Positions 39,101-51,664 of a DNA stretch of 64,000 nt are shown here, one piece after another (position 1 is the stretch's first letter; each line of letters starts with the position of its first letter). This stretch comes from Trogon surrucura (taxonomy: Eukaryota > Chordata > Aves > Trogoniformes > Trogonidae): positions 7,486,501 to 7,550,500 of the forward strand of contig CM036633.1 of NCBI GenBank assembly GCA_020746105.1, written 5' to 3'. The position numbers were made by a program, and so were the translations under genes. The notes below the pieces were generated by a model. The model was given only the letters and a program-made list of their open reading frames with translations. It was not told the DNA's origin and ran no database searches.

Positions 39101-40375
39101 GTCAATTCCTGTAAAAATCAAAAATCACACAGCACGTTTCAGTTTAGTTGCAAAAAAAAAAAAAGGATAGAATTTAGGGAAATGAAAGGACGACAAGATG
39201 CAGAATAATTGCATTTCCTTATGGAATAATAACAAAGCTAAAATTTTGTTTATTTTATCTCAGGAAGTGCATGTTGACTGCTTCATTATACCAAGAATAA
39301 AACTGTACCATGAAGGGATACATAACTTATTCAAGGTAATTTTATTGTCAGTGTGTTCAGGATATGACTTTAGCGGAAATACTTTCTGCAGTGTAAATGG
39401 ATCAAGTCTATGGAGAGTCAGTGGAGGAGAAGGAAAATGATCACTCCCACTATTTAGCTTGCATTCCAGCCATGAACTGTAATGCTGAATTCACCTAACA
39501 CAGGATTAAAAAAACAATACACCCCGTTATTTTTATTGTGCAACATGTTCTTCCGTCCTTTGAGCCGAGGTCCATGGGAGTTAGTTCACAGGGTTGCTGC
39601 ATTTTGTTCCTTTTTCTCTAAAAGTGTATTAATACTCTCATATGAAGTGCAGACAAGACAGTGACAGCCACCATGTACATGCTTGATTTCTGAAGTACTG
39701 CATTGCAAAGTGAGAGAAAACCTCATTAGAATATACCCTTTCCTGGAAAGAAAAAGGTCCAAAAACTATATTGAACATGTGGGGTTAATTTTACTCTTTG
39801 AAATTACAGATTCAGCTAAAGTGCCATCACCTCCTTGTGATAACTTGTCACACTGGTGGAATTTAAGTACCAGCGATCTACTGGGAGTAAACGTCCTTAC
39901 GTACACTGTCTAAAGGATGGCTACCCTGGGGTTTCTACCAAGCCTACATGATCATATATTGATGCTAGGCTTATTTATTTCTGTGGTTCTGAAGTACACT
40001 TAATCATCTTACTACGGTGCCCTATGTGGTACATAATTAATATTATACATTGACTTTGGAAGAAAGCTGGGGGAGGCAAGTATTTGGATGATCCAAAAGA
40101 AATATGGTATCTCTTTTGTATTCAACAGAGAGTCCATGTGGTAGAGATTGAGCTCCTCCATTTAGAAGGATTAGGAACGATGAGTATGTTTCTTTTTCAC
40201 CCCTTGCCCCTAACGCTTGTAGTATTCTCAGTTTAAACACCGGTCCAGTGCTAATTTTTGCCAAAAGTGAAAGAGAGAGTGAAAAATCATTAATTCAATT
40301 TCTCACTGTTTTGCCTCTGGTGATTGCTGTCACTTCAGGTAATAGCTTGTCTGTGGTTCTGACCCAATTCTTAAA
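33174..40375. other. Non-coding AT-rich sequence, no supported gene
   Basis: Several frames above 80 codons occur, including 36624-37043 (-), but they overlap low-complexity tracts such as the poly(A) run near 36701-36715. They show no domain or paired splice sites. Confidence 0.55.
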
Positions 40376-40630
40376 CCAGTCTTTCCGTACTCAACCAATT
40401 AATCTAATGGTTCATTAATTGCAAACATCTGAAATCATTAGAACCTGATTGAGCACAAAAGCATCAAATCCTGTGAAGCTGTGACTGCTTAGCCAGCAAA
40501 TGGTCTCATTGCAAAGGAATGTCAATGTTTATAGTAAATGTAACCTAAACTAGGGTGTTCATTGACATATCCCTCCATTTGTATACAACGGCTCTGACAT
40601 CTATCAGTTCAAGAGTGCATGATTTATCCA
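40376..40630. promoter_or_regulatory. Candidate conserved enhancer-like block
   Basis: A complex, repeat-free block rich in homeodomain-type sites: AACCAATTAATC, TTCATTAATTGC and AAATCATTAG, with a CATCTG E-box. The density of TAAT cores within about 60 bases (40393-40442) is what marks it. Enhancer function is inference; there is no comparative evidence. Confidence 0.3.
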
Positions 40631-43600
40631 CTGCTATATCCTGGAACTGACAAGCCAAAGATTACAGCTTAACCTACATGAAAGCAGAGGCTGTATGTAT
40701 TCCTAAAATAAATATTTAGTAACTGACAAGCTCTGGTTAATATTAATTCCTGATAGAAAGCAGTCAATTTAAGCTTACTTCATGCCAAAATCTATTTGTA
40801 TTTTGTAAATCATTTTTCATGAATATAGTCTAGAGAATCTCAAGAAAATATGCAAGTGGGGGAGGATTGCTGTATTGGTTGCATTTTATATATCGCACAT
40901 CTGCATTAAAGAATCTTTCGTGGGCCCATAAAGTGGGACAGACTGGGGTAAGGGCAAGCACAAACAGTACTCTCATGGTAACTCTGAAAGAGAGACTTTT
41001 AATTAAGTGAATTTAATGCGTGTGAAAGATGCTAAATTTACCATTTGGGAACATGCAGTCTTCTGTTTATATGGAGGGGACACAGCACAGGTAGTACTAT
41101 CCTCACTGCCAAGCTGCATTATGGATTCCTCTTTCTCCTTGATGTGGTCTTTGATTTTTCTCTTTTTCTTCCTTTGATTTTAGAGGCTACTAATTATTCC
41201 ACTGATAGATAAATAGGGAAAGAGATGAAAATTGCCATTAAAGCATTTCTGGGCATTGGCATTTTCCTAAACGTTCTTGTCTTGCTGCTCTGACAACAAC
41301 TGCCTTCCCACCAAGTCTAGTCTGGGGCCAAAGCGAGTGCTTTCCTCAGCATGGATAATGTAGGGAGAAATTATATTTTCCTGTTGAATGCATGCTTTGA
41401 TAAATGTCTTCATAGAAAAACTTAGTGGACTGCTTAGTTTACAGTTACAAGAAAGACAACTGTGCATAACCCAGCTGTGAGCTCATCCTACCTGTGCACA
41501 GGACAAATCCTGCCCAAGTCAATTGATAACTGTGTGGCCATAGCACAGAACTAGGACAAAATGATGGAAAACAGCTTCACACCATGCAAGGATGGCAACT
41601 TAGCTTTGAACAGGAACAGATCTCCTATCTGTATAACATTTGCTATCTTCTTGTCTTTTACACACAATGCAGGTAAACACACACAGCTTCACCTCACAGC
41701 ATTCAGCGCTCTCACCTCTCCATGTGTGCATTCAAAATTCCTTCACTTCTCACGTTCATTTTTCTGGCTGAGCCTTTATCTGGCCTGTGATTTTGAGGGA
41801 CAGCTTCTGTTCTTTCAGTTGTCTGTACCTGATTTCTTCTTACATATGTTCCTATACAAAGATTAACTGCAGTTCTGCTAAGCTGATGATGTAGCAAAGG
41901 TGACTGTTGTGTGTTCAGCAGGCAGACAGGATGACATTGTGAATATTCTTGCCTCAGTCTGGACTTCTGATCCTCGAACTATCTCTGACGTAAATAAGCG
42001 TGTGTATTCATCACTACGCTTCTACAAACCCTCAGTGAGCAGAAAGGAAAAGGGCTGGTTCTGTTCTTCCCAAACTGTGGTCTTCGCAGCCATGGTGAGT
42101 AGCCCATGCAGTCATATTCAGCACTGTTTTTTGAACTATTCCTGTTTAAAAGATTGATAATAAAGGTGTACAGTAATATTCAAAGGGTTTAAATAGCTGT
42201 TCAAGTAGGAACTTCTGCCCCTGCAGGTAACGGAGGGGCATGGCTTACAGAGTCGAGCGAGGAGAGAGCCAGGACTGAAGGAGACTGAGGGCAGGAGCTG
42301 GCTGTGTGCTCCTGGCAAGAGATGAGCAGTATCAGTAGCCCTAATGATGCAGGGCAGTGGCCTGAGGAAGTCCTTGGAGTGTGGTTTCCTTTATCACTTT
42401 TACTGGACTGCCCTTTGGGAATGAGTTATGATCTGATGGTGTGATCTTTTGTATTGTGTGGGGGGTTATTGCACCTTTTAGTTCCTGACAACAGTAGTAA
42501 AGCTGCCAAGTATTACTTAAAGTGTGGGAATGTTTATAAGAACTCAGCAAAGGAGAGTACCTAGTATTCAGAGTGCTAACAGTACAACAAACGCTATCGA
42601 ACATCTAGCAAAATGGTGTGCTCTGGTGATTGCTGCAATACCTTGCTTTGAAATGACCTTCTCCATCTGGTAAAATAAGCCCTTATCAGAATGCAAGGGT
42701 CAGTAGCAAAGTAAATACTGAAGACCATAATTCTGGGATATCTCCATGCTTGTATTTGGGGAGAACTGCATGTGTTTTTAAATATATCTGTACGTTCACA
42801 ACCGATGTGGAATTATTTCAGACGAAATCCCAAAACGTGTTTGTTGTGAACATTAAATGGAGTGACATTATTAGTTTTTTGACAATGTTCTAATGGAATC
42901 ATAGTTCAAAATATTCTGTGAAAACATTACACTCCCCCATCATTAAGGTGAATTTTGTTTGCATGCTCTTTTCCCAGAATACTGATGTTAATTTTTGCTT
43001 AACTTTAGTCTTACAAGGTATGAAAGCAATTTAACAGACTTGGTAACCTTTCATTAAAGTTCAGTGCAGTACTTAAGCATGTTGGGTGCATTAATTGTTA
43101 GCTGACAGCTATTATTTCTGTGAAACCCTTTTGTAGTAAAATCTCTGCTTGATGGATTGGATTTTACAAAATTTGCATTTCACTGAGCCAGAGTCAACTG
43201 GTACTTAGAGTTATGGTAGATATTTAAATAAGAAAACAATAATTATTTAAACTATTGTTAAATATCTATTAAAACTATTGAACTTATTTAGGATAAAACT
43301 ATTTAGGATATACCTGCAGTATTGGCTTTGTAACATGACTGTGACAAAACTGTCATCTCATACAGACAGGACTAAATGTCTACTCCCAGTCCTGAGTGCT
43401 GGTACAAAGCTGGCATGAAGACTGTTGAGCTCTACGCATTTAAAAACAAGACAAACCCAAGGAAAATCAGCAGACAAGAAGGTTTATGTGTTTTCTTAAA
43501 CCTCCGTTTCAGAGATGGAGTCAGATATATGTATTTCCTACTCAGGATGCTATTAGATAGTGTAATGCATGGTGAGCAATTCTCTGAGGTGCTGGAGAGC

Positions 43601-45221
43601 ATGGAATTTCTCAGATAGTAAACTCTGAAGACTTTAATGGATTATCATAGTTTCCTGGCTACTGACTTTGCAATGACCCTTGAATCTAGCAGACTAAACT
43701 ACCATCAGCACTACAACAGTGAGAAGAATAATAACGCAGCAGTGTGAGTAGCATGGTAGTACCAATGTGGAGGAGATGGTGAGAAAGAACTACAAAAAGA
43801 TACCAAATCTCTGAAGCTGACAAGGAGGAAGAGTTGACGTGATAAAAGAGGGGTAAATCACCTTGGAACAAACATCAAAGTTTTGTGGTTTAGCTAGTTG
43901 GTTACAAGGTGCTCCAGAAGAGATAGCAGAATAGCTCTCAGTGTGTGTTAAAAAATGATAATTAAAAAAAAAAAAAAAAAAAGAAGAAGAAAGAAACAAA
44001 GCTCGGACACACACAGAATATGAGAACATTAAACCTATTGGCTTGAAGGTATCTGGCTGAACGTGTTGATCTAGAGCGAAGATGCAGAGAGAGAAGGAGA
44101 AACAAGAAGGGGATCCATGGAGCAAACAAAACTGTCCAGCAAAGAGGATGTGCTGAGAGAGCAATTGTAGTAAGATGTGACTGAGAAAAACACGATAATA
44201 GCAAGTTTCTCGCAGCCAGAGCACTAAAAATTTCTAAATTGAGAAGAAAATCAGTTAACACATAGATGAAAGCTATAAAAAAAGTAAGGGTGAAGCACTA
44301 GCGTATGATCTATATTCTTGTATGGACACTGATTTTATCAATGATACAATGATCTATTTATTTTTAATGCACGTGTCTGTGCATCCTATCTGATCACAGT
44401 TCCATCTGTTCCACCATCCTTCCTAGTTGCTGATATATTCTTTACAGTTACTCAGTGAAACTTTGTGGAATAGAAATGTTTTGAAAGGGGTCATGGGCAT
44501 AAACATATAAGCAACAGCACAGATATTGCGTTAATTTTTATTATAGAGTAGTTTAAAACGTAACACTTGTTTGGTAATGACAGAATAAATTAAGAATTCT
44601 TTGCTTATGTTAAAGGTATGAATAAAAGTTGAGTCATGCTTACCTATCACTAAATCAATTACATGCTATAATTTGGTAAAATCAGCTGACTTTAACCACT
44701 AATCTTAGATGCCTTATTAAGTACATAAGAGTCACAAGAAATTACTTAGATCATCAGTATTATCTCATCAACAGTGGAAAGAGAATGTTACTTCCTTCTG
44801 TATACTAGAAATCTGATGAGGAAAGGACAAAAATGGAGAGAAAAGTGAGTTACTTAATTATTCAAGAGGGAATTTCCTCTTCAGCAAATTTCTCTCTCAG
44901 CTCAGCCAAATACTGTCATTACATGGCTTCTAATTTTAGGTAGAATTTGGATAGCAGGTCAGAATTTTTAGCAATAAAACTACAGAGACCGTGTCACAGA
45001 TAATGGTCAAGTGGTTTTGCTTCTTTATTAATTCAGGGGTCTGCTATAAGTGTCATGCGATCCACTGGAGTTCTTTGCATGTTCTCTCTACGGTTTCATT
45101 TTTACTCAAGAAGATATAAAGGAGAAATAACTCAATAATGCTGCAGTTTTAGTGGTAATCTTTGAAGACCCACCCCACTGTCCTTTTCATAGGTTATTCC
45201 CACGAGTCCATTATCCCACAG
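40631..45221. other. Non-coding sequence, simple repeats
   Basis: Contains poly(A) followed by purine-rich GAA-type sequence (43964-44000). Open frames at 41561-42157 (+) and 43790-44224 (-) have no domain content; the latter runs across the complement of the poly(A) tract. No gene supported. Confidence 0.55.
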
Positions 45222-45313
45222 GTACCTTGCATCTGTCACTGGATGGGGATGAGCCCCTTGGGTTGAATGAGATCAATACCTTGACCTTCAGGAAGATCTT
45301 TTGTTTGTATCAA
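45222..45313 (+). other. Weak exon candidate, 92 bp
   Basis: The segment is preceded by ATTATCCCACAG and followed by CAA|GTAGGC. It reads 30 sense codons after two phase bases. The peptide is of mixed composition and not recognised. A single splice-bounded open segment of this size is expected by chance in 64 kb, so confidence is low. Confidence 0.12.
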
Positions 45314-48300
45314 GTAGGCAATGAAAAAAACATTAAATGAAAAACCAGCATATTCATCATCTGTAAGGTACAGAAGTGTATGATGAGTTTAGGCACTGCT
45401 TAGTAAATGGAGACAGTTTGTGGTGTAGGAAACATGGAAATCTGAGTAATTGTCATTCAGATTGCTTATGACCTCTTGGACATTTGTGAGATAGAGGATG
45501 AAATCTGTCACATTTGCACTTTGCACTGAGGTTATCCATATGCGGAGAGCAATTTTTCCCAGATGTAGTGTCTGTTAGCAAAACTGAAAAAAAAAAAAAA
45601 AAAAGCAGCCCCCATTTAGAGAAGTTTCATTATTGGCTGTGGCAGAGGAGGAAAAGGTGGAAGACCTACAAAGAGATCATGTGAAATGGAGCAATGCATC
45701 TTGATAGATAACTTTTACTCTTTTTAAGCAGAAAATTAGCCATCTTTTCCTGAGGGAATTATCACAATTGTGTCCTAATGCTTTCAAAATTAAGCATTGC
45801 CCAAGGCAGTGAAGAGGGGGGAAAATAATTCAGTGGCAGTGCTATGTTAAAAAATCAGAAACTGGCTAGACATGCATTCAAAAGATCTGAAATAAGTTGG
45901 TCGTTTGCTATGTAAGTCAAAGTAAGCATACCTGCCACAAAAAGAGGGTTTTGGGGATGTGCAACGCACCTTGCGTGGTCATGCGACTCGGGCCCTGCAG
46001 TGGAGGTGTTACAGGGGACTGGTCTGGAAAGTGAAAGCATGTGAGCAGAACTGTTAGTATGTGATTTGTTTGGGGTTTTGTGAAAATTGTATTTTGAGGA
46101 ATAAGTTTTGAGCAATTCTATAAATGAAAAACAATAAGTCTTCAAAATTTCTTTTGAAAAAGATGTTAAATTTCTTCTGGGAACGCAGTAAGAATGGACT
46201 ACAGGGATGCTTAGGACAATTTGGTAACTCAGCCAGCTGTTTGGAAAATAAAGTAGTTAAAGGAAAACATACTCAGTTTATGGGTTGCTATCTTGATAGA
46301 GGTATATTTTATTTTTAATATAACACAGATTTCCAAATAAGCTAGTTTATTGCTCACATTTCTATGTCAAAAAATCCGTATTTTAGTCTAACTCATTTGT
46401 ACATGAGGTAGGTAGATGCAATATTCATGATCCAAGCTTTGTGGCCATTTACTCTGCAAAAAGGTGCTTGTGTAATATTTACTTTATTAAATTCAAAAGT
46501 CATATTTGAAAAATCTATCTTAGTTACCTTTCCTTTTTGAGTTCTTTAAAAAAATCTAAATTATACTTTTTGCATGTTGTTTCAATTCTTCTACTGCAGT
46601 CTTTTGCCTTGAAATACTACTCTTTCTTTATTTGAAAGTGATTTTATGTTTAAGCTTTTCATTGTAACAGTGAATCTTAAGCATATCAGCTGAAGATGTT
46701 GAGAGCAACATCTCTGATACAGCCAAAAATAAGTTTTGGTGGAAAGGCGTATTTGGCACCTTCAGCTTCGGTAACAAACCTGACTGTTTTTTACTTTAGA
46801 GCAAGTAGGTCACAGCATTCCTGATGGTTAGCATCATTCATCTTTATTCCACTCAAAAAGAAAAGCCAAAGAAAAAAGAAAACTGTGATTGGTTATGGTG
46901 TCCCAAGGGAAACTCTCTTATAAAGTAACTTACATCTGAAGATTTTGCACCTTTAAATTTTGTACTGGAAAAATTATTTTAAATACAGCTTAGTGTTTCT
47001 TAGACCTTTAACCATATAAATAGGACTAGCAATCTGATGGATTTGCTGGGGGGAGGGGGGAACCAAAACACCAACTTATTATGATTTTACTACTGTAAGT
47101 TGCATATTTAGATGTCTGGACATAAGAGACCATAGAGGAAAGCTGCCTTCCTGGAAAGGTGACCACATGCTGAGCTGGGAAGCTACACTTCAAGATGTGA
47201 TTTTAGTGCTGTACAATTTGATCCGGGTTGTAAGTGATGGTCCTTGCTCTAAGGAGTCTTGCATACGTTTATTTTACCTTTGACGTAAGTGAACTGTTTG
47301 TGTGCACTTTTGTCCCCTCCAAGGAAAATTTCTCTCTTAATCACATGCAGGCAATAAGGGGAACCAAGCTGAGCACCACCTCAAGTAGTCATCATACAGC
47401 TTCCTTATACCTCCGTGTAGATAAGCTAATGCGAATCAAATCAAAGTTTTATTGGCCATGGTCTGGGTATAGCACAACTATAGAGTCTGTTCTACTGTGA
47501 TGGGTGGAACTACATCCTCCTTTCTTTAATGAGAGATGACCAAAATGTTTCACCTTTGACTTGTTTTAATATGAAATTTTCCAAGACAGGCAGAGAAAGA
47601 GTAGGAATAATTTTTCAAATGTGAGAAGTTTCTTAAAAGAAAAAGTAAAAAAAGAAACATATCTATTTTTCTTTGTTAATTTTTAATCAACCTCAAATTC
47701 AAAAAGCAGCTTGCATTCTTCATTGACAAATAGTAAGCCACTCCAACAGTGTAATCATACTAAAATTCACAGCTAGGATAATGTACAACTGGAACTCTAT
47801 CAAGCTTCTATCTTGAGGAACTGAGGTATGCCTTGGAGGAATGCATTAGATGCTATGGTTAATTAACTAATTTACTCAATCAACTTTAACAGTGGTTTTA
47901 ACTTTAATGGCACCATTACATTTTAATATGAAAATAACAGGCTGTATTCCTAGCATTCCCTGCAGTCCGCCTCCTCTCTATCATCCACTTTACAATTTGA
48001 TTTTGATTGGTGAAGTCTTAAACCTGCTCATAATGTCAAGCGCATGTAATACAATATGTCTAGTGAACATTATACATGCCCACCTTACAAACACAGTTGC
48101 TTGAAGTCATAGCTCCTGACAGATAGTGTGCATTCTTCAAGAATCATTGAGTTTGGATATGTCCTTCAGGAAGAAAACGGTACATACGTGTAAATATAAA
48201 TAAGCTAATTTTAAGTGTGTTTGAGCAATTTTCTCGGAGAAGATCTGGAGGCTCTGCTGCTTCGCTGAACTCCCTGTCTCATGCCCCTCCTTTCTGTGGG

Positions 48301-49979
48301 GCAATGCATCAGCACAGCTGGATCCTGCTGGGCTCCGAGTAGAAAGTGAAGCAAAGAGAAAGGAAGTTCACTCTGTACTCCTTGGCTTGATGAAGGAAGA
48401 TGCTTTTCTCTGCTTAAAAATGACAGTTGTGAATCCTTTAGACTCTGCTAAAGTCTATTCTCACTGCAGTCTCCCCCAAACATTTTTTGTGATTTTTTTT
48501 TATTTTATGCAATATAAATAATCTATGGATTCCTTTAATTTCATGTGTTAATATTCGTAGACAACTAACTCCTTTACCCTGTGTCTTATTTTTGCCTGAT
48601 CTAATTCATTTTAAACAGTAAATCAAACATGACTGAGAAAATCCTATTCCTCAGTATGCCACGGCAACCGTTACCAGTCACAGCCCAACAGCAAATAAGT
48701 TGTTTATACTCATGTGGGAAGACTTGCGCCCAAAGTTGGCAACAGGAGACAACTGTTGCCTTTCTGCTAGAACAATTTATTGAGATACTGAAAATGTACC
48801 TTCAAGTGGTGTCAGGGAGAGAATCTATAGCTCTCCTTGTCAGTGGGTTGCTCTGTGTCAGATAGAAAAAGTCTCATTTTGGGGTTACTTTTATTGGACA
48901 GTAAAACCCTTCAAAATATGGTTCTTGTGTCCAGAGGTGAACCAGAACGTGGTGACCAGCTTATACCAACCCTTGGTCTATGAGGCATGAACTCTGTGTG
49001 GCTTAAACAAGGTCCAGGTGTCCAGCTTCACGGCTGTCAAAGTTGAGAAGACTGCTCCTGCCTGGCAGTAAATATTTGGGTGCTAAGGGGACACCTAGTC
49101 TGCCTGGTGAGCCTCCTTCAGGACAGAGCGGAGGCAGACCCACGTGGCACCACTGTCACCCGGCTCTGCCCGGGCTGGTTGTCCCTACCCGGGTCACACC
49201 AGGACATTGACTGCCAGAAGCAGCTCCCAAAGGCAAAGATTTCAGGTGCCAGAGGGAAAGCTTTTGCTGCTGGATACCCACATCCAATTTATAACAGGTT
49301 TAATCTGATTCTGGAAAGGGACAGTAAATCATTGCTAAACAGTTATATGTGATTTTATTGAGAATTTTTACTATCATAGATACAAAGGCCATACTTTAGA
49401 GATTAACTAGGAAAAGTTTTACAAGACAGTGGAGATAATGAATCACAAATTCTGTAAGGGTGAACCTCCCATGCTGAATCAAAGTACAGCTGTCTCATAT
49501 TTGCTCTGTGTGCATTTTGCTACCAGTAATTTTGTCATCAATTTTCATATTTTGTTTAAACATATTTGTCTTTTGGACAAGATAGGTCATATTTCACACA
49601 TTTGATGAATTTTCTCCTTGGTCCAGTTTTACAGGATTTGCACTTAATTAATTGCACAACCTTTAATTCGACAGACTGTTTTTAATGGCTGTGTAGTTTC
49701 AAATGCATATACACAGAGGAATTTCAAAAAGTAATTGTGTTTATGTCACTACCATTGAAAGTTGCAATTATTAAAATATACAGATAATAGCACAGAATTT
49801 CTTAGCTGCTTATACTAAATAGCGTACATGCCTTTTTTATGCATATTTTCAGGGTTTTCTGTGGAAGTCGGGGTATCACCTCCACACAGCAATGCTCGTA
49901 CACAACCCCTGCAACTTTGCATGACAGTACAGCTTTGACTTGGAATAACATTTTACATCTGGAAATACGAGCCTTTATT
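45314..49979. other. Non-coding sequence
   Basis: Contains a poly(A) tract at 45587-45604. A GC-richer stretch at 49080-49260 carries a 90-codon frame without recognisable features. A TAAT-rich, element-like stretch lies at about 49640-49710. No gene is supported. Confidence 0.5.
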
Positions 49980-50450
49980 TAATTTGTTTGCAGGAATTAC
50001 ACTGCAATTTCATTAACAGATGTTGGTGGAACTATTTGACTGGGCATTGGCTGGAAGTGCTGTGCTTTAAAGTGCTAAACAAATTTCATACTGCCAAAGC
50101 TTACAGAAGCTTAGCAAAGGGAAGACCACCTTTTACTAGGAGAGCTAAACGCTGACAGTTGTGGCGCTCCTAAAAGCTTCTTTAGTTCTTAGCAGACTTG
50201 CCGAAGAGGACTACCTCAGCCGTCCAGACAGCACGCTGTCTGGAAATGTGCCCATCAAATCTGTTTGTCGAGCCACCAGGCTTTTCCATGCCTGGTAAAA
50301 GGCAGACAGGAAGGAGTAGGCAAAGGTCAATCCTTGTCAGTTCTTTGTAAATGTAATTGTGCTGGCAGTTTGCAAGGCGCTTGCTCGTTCCCTAGCAACT
50401 TTGTGTATGTGGAGAAGAGTTAAATACATACTTCTCAGCATGTTGCTTTT
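49980..50450. promoter_or_regulatory. Structured, motif-dense candidate enhancer
   Basis: This repeat-free block contains two hairpins. One has exact 10-base arms TCCAGACAGC/GCTGTCTGGA (50223-50232 and 50235-50244, 2-base spacer). The other has exact 7-base arms ACCAGGC/GCCTGGT (50275-50281 and 50290-50296). It also holds GGCAAAGGTCA at about 50319-50329 (nuclear-receptor, HNF4-like), a TGACAG Meis-like site near 50154, and an RFX X-box-like GTTCCCTAGCAAC at 50387-50399. Motif matches are visible; regulatory activity is inference. Confidence 0.35.
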
Positions 50451-50994
50451 CCACTAATTTTAGCGATATGATTTTTTATTATTATTATTTTATTTATTTG
50501 CCTTTGTGTATGTTTAGAGGTGCACAAGCTGCAAACTCTCATAAGCAATTGTGCAAACCTTTGAAAAGAAATCTGTTAGTGAGCACTGACTGACTTCTGA
50601 GTTGTAGCATAATCATGATAATTAATCTAGATTCTGACTTCTTTTGTTATATGGCTCTGAAAAAGTGTAATTTGTGAAAGAAATTCTTTAAGACTCTGTT
50701 TTTTATATAGCAGTGGTGAGCCACTTTCAGAATCTGACCCAATATCACTGAATGCTTTGAGTGATCCCTTATTGTGATGACTATTAGATGGGGAATTTTT
50801 AAAGCATATAGGTCACAAATGACTCCTGCTAATGACAGACATAAGAAGAGTGATTTTAAGAGGAATTTTTGTTTAGAGAAATGAATTCAGGGATTAAGCC
50901 GAGGCATTCAACTCCAGTCTAATTTCTAGGAGTTGTCCCTACTTACACAAAGGATGAATTAAACTCATTTATCTTATTGAAGCCTGAGACAAAA

Positions 50995-51215
50995 CGACGG
51001 GGCTCACGTGTGCTGCCGATGAGGACTGGCACAGCTCCACTGACCACAGAGAGAGTTGGCCCAGGGTGTGCGTGAGGTGCTGAGAGAGACGTTTCTACAA
51101 AGGACCGATTCATTTCTGTAAAACGGGTGGGCACCGTCCCACAACCCCAAATGGGAACGGCCACAGCAGCAAACCTGAGAGTCCCGCTGCGCTGGCTGCG
51201 AGAGCAGACGCTCAG
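50995..51215. other. CpG-enriched patch
   Basis: CpG dinucleotides are clearly more frequent than in flanking sequence (for example AAACGACGGGGCTCACGTG near 50993 and GTCCCGCTGCGCTGGCTGCG near 51181). Several overlapping minus-strand frames arise from the higher GC. It could be a weak regulatory patch; no promoter elements are evident. Confidence 0.25.
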
Positions 51216-51631
51216 CACAAGTTTTACGGATCAGATCAGGCTCACTAGGAAGAAGGTCTGTCCCTTGAAAAACATGTCCCTGTGAAAAAGTGTCACCTCT
51301 GCAACGTGGAGATGGGTATGAAGGGTGACTGTGATTAACCACACGTGCAACATACTGACCACACACATCGAGAGAATCTTGTATTTCTGTTGCATTAACC
51401 TGAGTAAAGAGTAGCTGAACACAGGGCAGTTTTTAAGCGTAAATAATTTGATCTGCCAATTCATAGCTTGTTTCCTTTTCAGTAGCTAATATTCACTTCA
51501 TTTGCCAACGGAGTCACAACACTTCCACAATGCTTAATGGTGATATTGATACAGACAGAAACGCATCCAGAATGCTGTGTTAATCCATATTGTTTTAATT
51601 TAACAGACGAAATTTCCTGACGTTGTTCTTT

Positions 51632-51664
51632 TGACTTCAGTAGAATTACACCAGCAGAGAATTT
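51632..51664. repeat. Fragment of ancient amniote repeat
   Basis: TTGACTTCAGTAGAATTACA followed by CCAGCAGAGAAT resembles the centre and flank of the old repeat proposed at 28251-28350. It is short and diverged. Confidence 0.35.

Noticed and set aside
43790-44261. 144- and 99-codon minus-strand frames
   Set aside because: Both run across the complement of a poly(A) tract, giving a poly-Phe run; an artefact of low complexity.
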